Part shown: positions 26,781 through 30,023 of the stretch, piece by piece
Position numbering within the stretch: position 1 is the stretch's first letter
Layout: each line of letters starts with the position of its first letter
Source: Prorocentrum cordatum
Lineage: Eukaryota > Sar > Dinophyceae > Prorocentrales > Prorocentraceae
Assembly (NCBI GenBank): GCA_963575745.1
Contig: CAUYUJ010008062.1
Coordinates: 12,501-42,523 of the forward strand
Length of the DNA stretch: 30,023 nt
Direction: 5' to 3'
Notes under the pieces: generated by a model
What the model saw: the letters and a program-made list of their open reading frames with translations, nothing else
The model's database searches: none
Told to the model about the DNA's origin: nothing
Translations under genes and position numbers: made by a program

Positions 26781-26946
26781 GGGCCCAGGGACACACAAAT
26801 AAATACACACAAATAAAAGGATTCCCCATATTTTCTCGTATTTTCTAGGTTGTGTACTCCCCCCCACTTCCCATATTTTCCCATATTTTCCTGAGAGTCG
26901 ACGATTAATTGTGTCTGTGTGTTTCTTTCCCTCCTGAGCGAGGGCG
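26781..26946 (+). repeat. Dispersed repeat block J, copy 2
   Basis: GGGACACACAAATAAATACA, CCCCATATTTTCTCG, CCCATATTTTCCC twice and TTAATTGTGTCTGTGTG match 20221-20386. Confidence 0.75.
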
Positions 26947-26969
26947 GAGCAGCGGCGCCGCATCAAAGA

Positions 26970-27169
26970 GAAGGCGAAAACCCACCCCCAACCCCTAGTC
27001 CCGACCCCATCCCCGAACCCGCGATCCAGGGGGTCGGGCCTGGGGAGGGGGGCGGTTCTTCGGGGTCCGGGAACGGAGAAGAACCACCCCAACCCCCAGT
27101 CCCGACCCCTTGAATCGCAGGCTCGGGAATGGGCGTCGGGACTGGGGGTGGGGTTGTGTTTTCGCCTTC
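26970..27169. mobile_element. 200-bp near-complete palindrome (family G)
   Basis: The left arm (26970-27060) reads GAAGGCGAAAACCCACCCCC, AGTCCCGACCCCATCCC, CGATCCAGGGGGTCGGGCC and GGCGGTTCTTC. The reverse complement of 27076-27169 follows the same sequence with scattered substitutions. Only about 15 bp separate the arms. The whole unit can fold as one long hairpin. It is non-coding and consistent with a fold-back element. A CCCACCCCCACCCCC word near 23310 may be a distant piece. Confidence 0.87.
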
Positions 27170-27594
27170 TGAATCAGATTGCAGTTTGACGGTATCCTTC
27201 TCCTTTTCCACCTGAGCGACGATCAAAAACAAGTCTTACGCGAGACGACGCAGCGGCCTTGCGCGGTGGCTTGCGCGGGCCGCCCGCGCGGATCGCTGCA
27301 TTGGAGACGAGGGCGCTTACGCGCGACCTTACGCGGGCAGCTTACGCGCCAATGTCGGCGCAGACGATCCGGTTTTTGCTCGTCGCTCACCCGTTCATCC
27401 TCATCATACTGCTCCGTCCAGCCTCACTGTGCTACGGTCCTCCCTTCTCTCGTCGTGGTCACCCCTCCTTCCCCGCGACCCCCTCCCCCGGGGCTCGCTG
27501 GACGGCCCCCTAGGACTCGGCGAGGGCCCTCTAGGGCTCAGCGAGGGCCCCCGGGAGGCCGAAAAACGTGCCAGACACCGACCATCGTGCTTTA
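27170..27594. other. Unassigned stretch
   Basis: GC-rich, with short repeats of TTACGCG and GCGAGGGCCC. The part at about 27500-27570 (GGCGAGGGCCCTC, GAGGCCGAAAAACG) resembles the interior of the CCCAGACAT family. Confidence 0.4.
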
Positions 27595-27745
27595 GGTCGG
27601 GCGTCCCCCTACAGGCGGATTTTGGAGGAAACTTCTAAAACAGTCAACAAATATGCAAAAATCGCGAAAAATAACCGAAATATCGTCCCCTGACTACTTT
27701 TTGTCTATGTTTGAATATTCCTCCTGCAGAGGGGCACGCCCGCCT
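27595..27745 (+). mobile_element. Family-A TIR element, complete copy (A7)
   Basis: GGTCGGGCGTCCCCCTACAG and GCGGATTTTGGAGGAAAC at the left; GAATATTCCTCCTGCAGAGG and GGCACGCCCGC at the right. The interior A/T-rich core carries CGTCCCCTGACTACTTTTTG. The left flank is TTTA and the right flank is TTCA. The length is 151 bp with no coding capacity. Confidence 0.86.
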
Positions 27746-27776
27746 TCATCGCGAGTCTCTTTCTCGACGCGACAAC

Positions 27777-28152
27777 AATGTCGAGAGCCTCCACGCGCCC
27801 ACCCCCGCTAGCTCTCCCCTCCCCGCGCGCTGGGGCGGGCCCTCCTGGGCGCCCCCCGCACGGCGACGGGCTACAGTCGGGGCGTTGACCTAAGGAACCC
27901 TAAACAAGGAACAAGGCCCCTTTTTCCCATAAGTTACACTTCGATCTCCCATGGAAAACCTCATGAAAACCTAAGGCAAGCTGTAGAACAATCAAGGAAC
28001 ACCGAGCCCCTCCCCAACGAAAAGGGTTCCTTCTTCAGCGCCCCGACTGTACAGTGTCGAGGGCCCCCGCGCGCCCCTCGCCCTCACCCTCTTGGATCCC
28101 CTCCCTCGCGCGCTGGGGCGGGCCCTCCTGGCCGCCCCCCGCACGGCGAACT
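27777..28152. repeat. ~95-bp direct repeat interrupted by a TIR element
   Basis: TGTCGAGAGCC through CGCGCTGGGGCGGGCCCTCC and CGCCCCCCGCACGGCGA (27778-27866) is repeated at 28054-28148 with modest changes. The CAGT-ended element sits between the copies. Confidence 0.8.
27874..28049. mobile_element. CAGT-ended TIR element flanked by TA (family E)
   Basis: The left end CAGTCGGGGCGTTGA, then AAGGAACCCT, is matched by the reverse complement of the right end, CAGTCGGGGCGCTGA, then AAGGAACCCTT. TA lies directly outside at 27872-27873 and 28050-28051. The 176-bp body is A-rich and non-coding. CAGT termini and TA flanks are typical of Tc1/mariner-group elements, so this is the clearest case for that superfamily here. 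Confidence 0.88.
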
Positions 28153-28156
28153 CCCG

Positions 28157-28230
28157 CGGCGACGACGACGACGCCAGCCCTGCGTGCCCCCTGGCGAACG
28201 AGTCGGCTCTGGAGCGCGACCGGCTGACGA

Positions 28231-28291
<61 letters not shown>

Positions 28292-28295
28292 ATTA

Positions 28296-28366
<71 letters not shown>

Positions 28367-28368
28367 AT

Positions 28369-28443
<75 letters not shown>

Positions 28444-28470
28444 TGGCGGCGGCGGCGGCGCGGCACCGGC
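28157..28470. repeat. (GAC)n microsatellite
   Basis: About 240 bp of GAC triplets (28226-28443) with two CATTAAC/CATTGAC interruptions and two GGC triplets, grading into GGC-rich DNA. Confidence 0.95.
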
Positions 28471-28965
28471 GGCGGCGGCGAAGGCGCAAGCGGTGGCTTG
28501 GCGACTTCACTTCGGGGCATCCGCCGTCCGTCGCCTGAGCGCCGTGGGCTGAGGAAAGCCCGCCCCGACTGAGGGCGGCGGAAAACTCCCCTCAGCTCGG
28601 CGCTGAAAATTCTGCCAGCCCGCCCCTCGCACCAACCCCTCCCCTTCTACCTCTGGCTCCCCCCCGCGCGCGGGCGGGCTGACGCACAGGAAGGGCGAAA
28701 GAGCCTTGGACGCACACATTGAAGCATCTTGATCGCAAACGGCCAGCGATGATGGCAAAAGATGGGCCGAAGAAAGATTGAGGAGTACCACTGCAAAACG
28801 ACGCGTCTTTCTGATAAAATGCTACCCTGGCCAGCACCCGGCGGCGGAAAGAAAGCCTGCTCCACCAAGCCGAGAGACGAGACCAGCGACGGCACAGAGC
28901 AAGCCCCACCTCGAAATCACATCACGTGCCGCTGGTAACGGCAAGACTGGTCGGATGGTAAGAGG
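28471..28965. other. Unassigned stretch
   Basis: GC-rich to about 28680, then more balanced. No gene, repeat or RNA gene is recognised. Confidence 0.35.
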
Positions 28966-29100
28966 ATGAGGAGGGAGGGAGGGAGGGAGGGAGGGAGGGA
29001 GGGAGGGAGGGAGGGGGGGAGGGGAAGGAGGGATGGATGGGGGGGGCGGCGACGAGGAGAACGAGGAGAAAGGAAGCCTCTCTCTCTCTCTCTCTCCCTC
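28966..29100. repeat. (GGGA)n tract and short (CT)n run
   Basis: GGGA tetramers at 28971-29012, more G-rich DNA to about 29065, then CTCTCTCTCTCTCTCTC at about 29077-29095. Confidence 0.9.
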
Positions 29101-29290
29101 TACGAGGCGCAGCCGACCGAAAACCTCCAGGAAGCTCCAAGGCCTCTGGCAATCTCCGAAAAACCTCGAGAAGCTCGAATCTCCACAAGTCCTCATGTCC
29201 CCTCGGGCGTTCCTTACCGAGAGGTTGATATAAACGTGAGGTGTAGAAACGTGCGCCTCTGGCACACCTTCTGGGACCGCGCTGGCAGCT

Positions 29291-29529
29291 CAGGAGCCGG
29301 TAAAGGCTCCTTTACCGGGGACGCGCAAACATGATTAGCGATCCATGGATTTGGCGCACGGTCGCCAAATCAATGGATCGGGGGAGGTGCCCTCCCCAAG
29401 TTGCGGCCAATGCCGCCTCGTTCGGCGGCGGAGATCTGCGATTTGCAATGGAAACGGGACCCGTCGCTAATCCACGCCCATCCACGTTTGCGATCGCCTG
29501 CCTTAGGAGCCGGTCCAGGCTACTTTAGA
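29291..29529. other. Cluster of hairpins bounded by a 24-bp direct repeat
   Basis: AGGAGCCGGTAAAGGCTCCT at about 29292 and AGGAGCCGGTCCAGGCTACT at about 29506 are direct repeats at the two ends. Between them: arms CCGGTAAAG/CTTTACCGG (29297-29318); arms GATCCATGGATTTGGCG and CGCCAAATCAATGGATC with a 6-base loop (29340-29379, 16 of 17 paired); GGGGAGG/CCTCCCC (about 29381-29397); and GCCGCC/GGCGGC near 29411-29428. GATTAGCGA at 29333 and TCGCTAATC at 29465 pair around the middle hairpins. It could be a structured RNA, a fold-back element, or both. Confidence 0.7.
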
Positions 29530-29689
29530 AACTTTTCCTCCTTCAATCCTCGATCCCCCCACGTTTAATAAGACCAACCAGCTGCCGTCCGCCCGATCCC
29601 CCCACCACTTCGCACGGCCAGCCGCCCAGCCTCACGCCCCGGAGGCCGCGGGCAGGTCCGAGATGAAGCGGTCGTCGCGCCCGTCCTGC

Positions 29690-29761
29690 CGCCGCCGCGG
29701 CGGTGGTCAACGCCGCCGTCTTAGTCGTCGCCGCCACCGCCGCCGCCGTCGTCGTCGTCGC

Positions 29762-29820
<59 letters not shown>

Positions 29821-29930
29821 TCGTCGTCTGCGTCGTCGTCGTTGCCGTCATCGTACTCATCATCGTCGCCGTCATCGTATTCATCATTGTCGTCGTCATC
29901 GTAATTATAATTGTCGCCGTTGGTGGAGAG
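29690..29930. repeat. CCGTCG hexamer and GTC/ATC triplet tract
   Basis: GCCGCC at the left grades into about twelve CCGTCG units (29757-29825), then GTCATCGTA variants to about 29910. Confidence 0.92.
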
Positions 29931-30023
29931 GGAAGCAGAAGGAGGGGAAGAGGACGAGGCAGAGCAGGAGAAGAAGGAGGAGGAGAAGGAGAAGAGGGAA
30001 GGCACCTGCCCTCCTCCTCCTCC
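29931..30023. repeat. G/A-rich tract at window end
   Basis: GGAG-rich DNA continues to about 30000, followed by the start of a CTC-triplet run cut by the window end. Confidence 0.8.

Noticed and set aside
27890-27905. Telomere-like CCCTAAA
   Set aside because: A single partial match inside a TIR element, with no array.
28157-28470. Poly-Asp or poly-Thr protein
   Set aside because: GAC microsatellite; all three frames are open with no other coding sign.

Overview
The window looks like non-coding, repeat-saturated nuclear DNA from a GC-rich unicellular eukaryote, most likely a dinoflagellate, with another GC-rich alga such as a haptophyte as the alternative. Three things point that way. There are no compact operons, tRNAs or rRNAs. 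Two decayed minus-strand fragments (about 7.1-7.65 kb and 8.84-9.19 kb) read as the C-terminal part of a non-LTR retrotransposon reverse transcriptase of the kind common in dinoflagellates. One weak match to the dinoflagellate spliced-leader core sits at about 23.69 kb. The organism call is inference. Almost all long open frames are by-products of triplet microsatellites or GC-rich tandem repeats and are not genes.

Layout. 1-3.2 kb: a degenerate GC-rich repeat with small palindromes and a ~390-bp duplication, interrupted by a 90-bp satellite (0.89-1.96 kb) and a GAT tract. 3.3-4.19 kb: a TATG tract. 4.2-6.1 kb: three copies of a CCCAGACAT-ended inverted-repeat element, a palindrome cluster, a small minisatellite and an array of CCCACAG units. 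6.18-6.75 kb: purine-only DNA. 7.06-9.2 kb: the two reverse transcriptase relics. 9.2-12.25 kb: hairpins, triplet tracts and an inverted-repeat element at 10.56-10.73 kb. 12.25-12.44 kb: a complete CCCAGACAT element. 12.71-16.04 kb: a 3.3-kb segment bounded by a 37/38-match inverted repeat. It carries possible coding exons, a ~100-bp satellite with growing poly-C runs, and the GC-rich repeat in inverted orientation. 16-18.4 kb: GC-rich sequence and long purine/pyrimidine tracts. 18.4-23.7 kb: a cluster of short terminal-inverted-repeat (TIR) elements, one nested in another at a TA dinucleotide, plus a possible exon at 21.94-22.35 kb. 23.9-26 kb: a CGACGG tract and old inverted copies of the same 90-bp satellite seen at the left end. 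26-28.1 kb: repeat blocks shared with 8.4, 16.5 and 20.2-20.7 kb, a 200-bp palindrome, and more TIR elements. 28.1-30 kb: GAC and CCGTCG tracts and a run of hairpins at 29.29-29.53 kb.

No set of genes working together can be supported. The coherent signal is a population of at least seven families of short (about 160-215 bp) non-autonomous TIR or fold-back elements, several flanked by TA. They are mixed with satellite fragments in both orientations and retrotransposon debris. No transposase is encoded here, so any mobilising enzyme must lie elsewhere.
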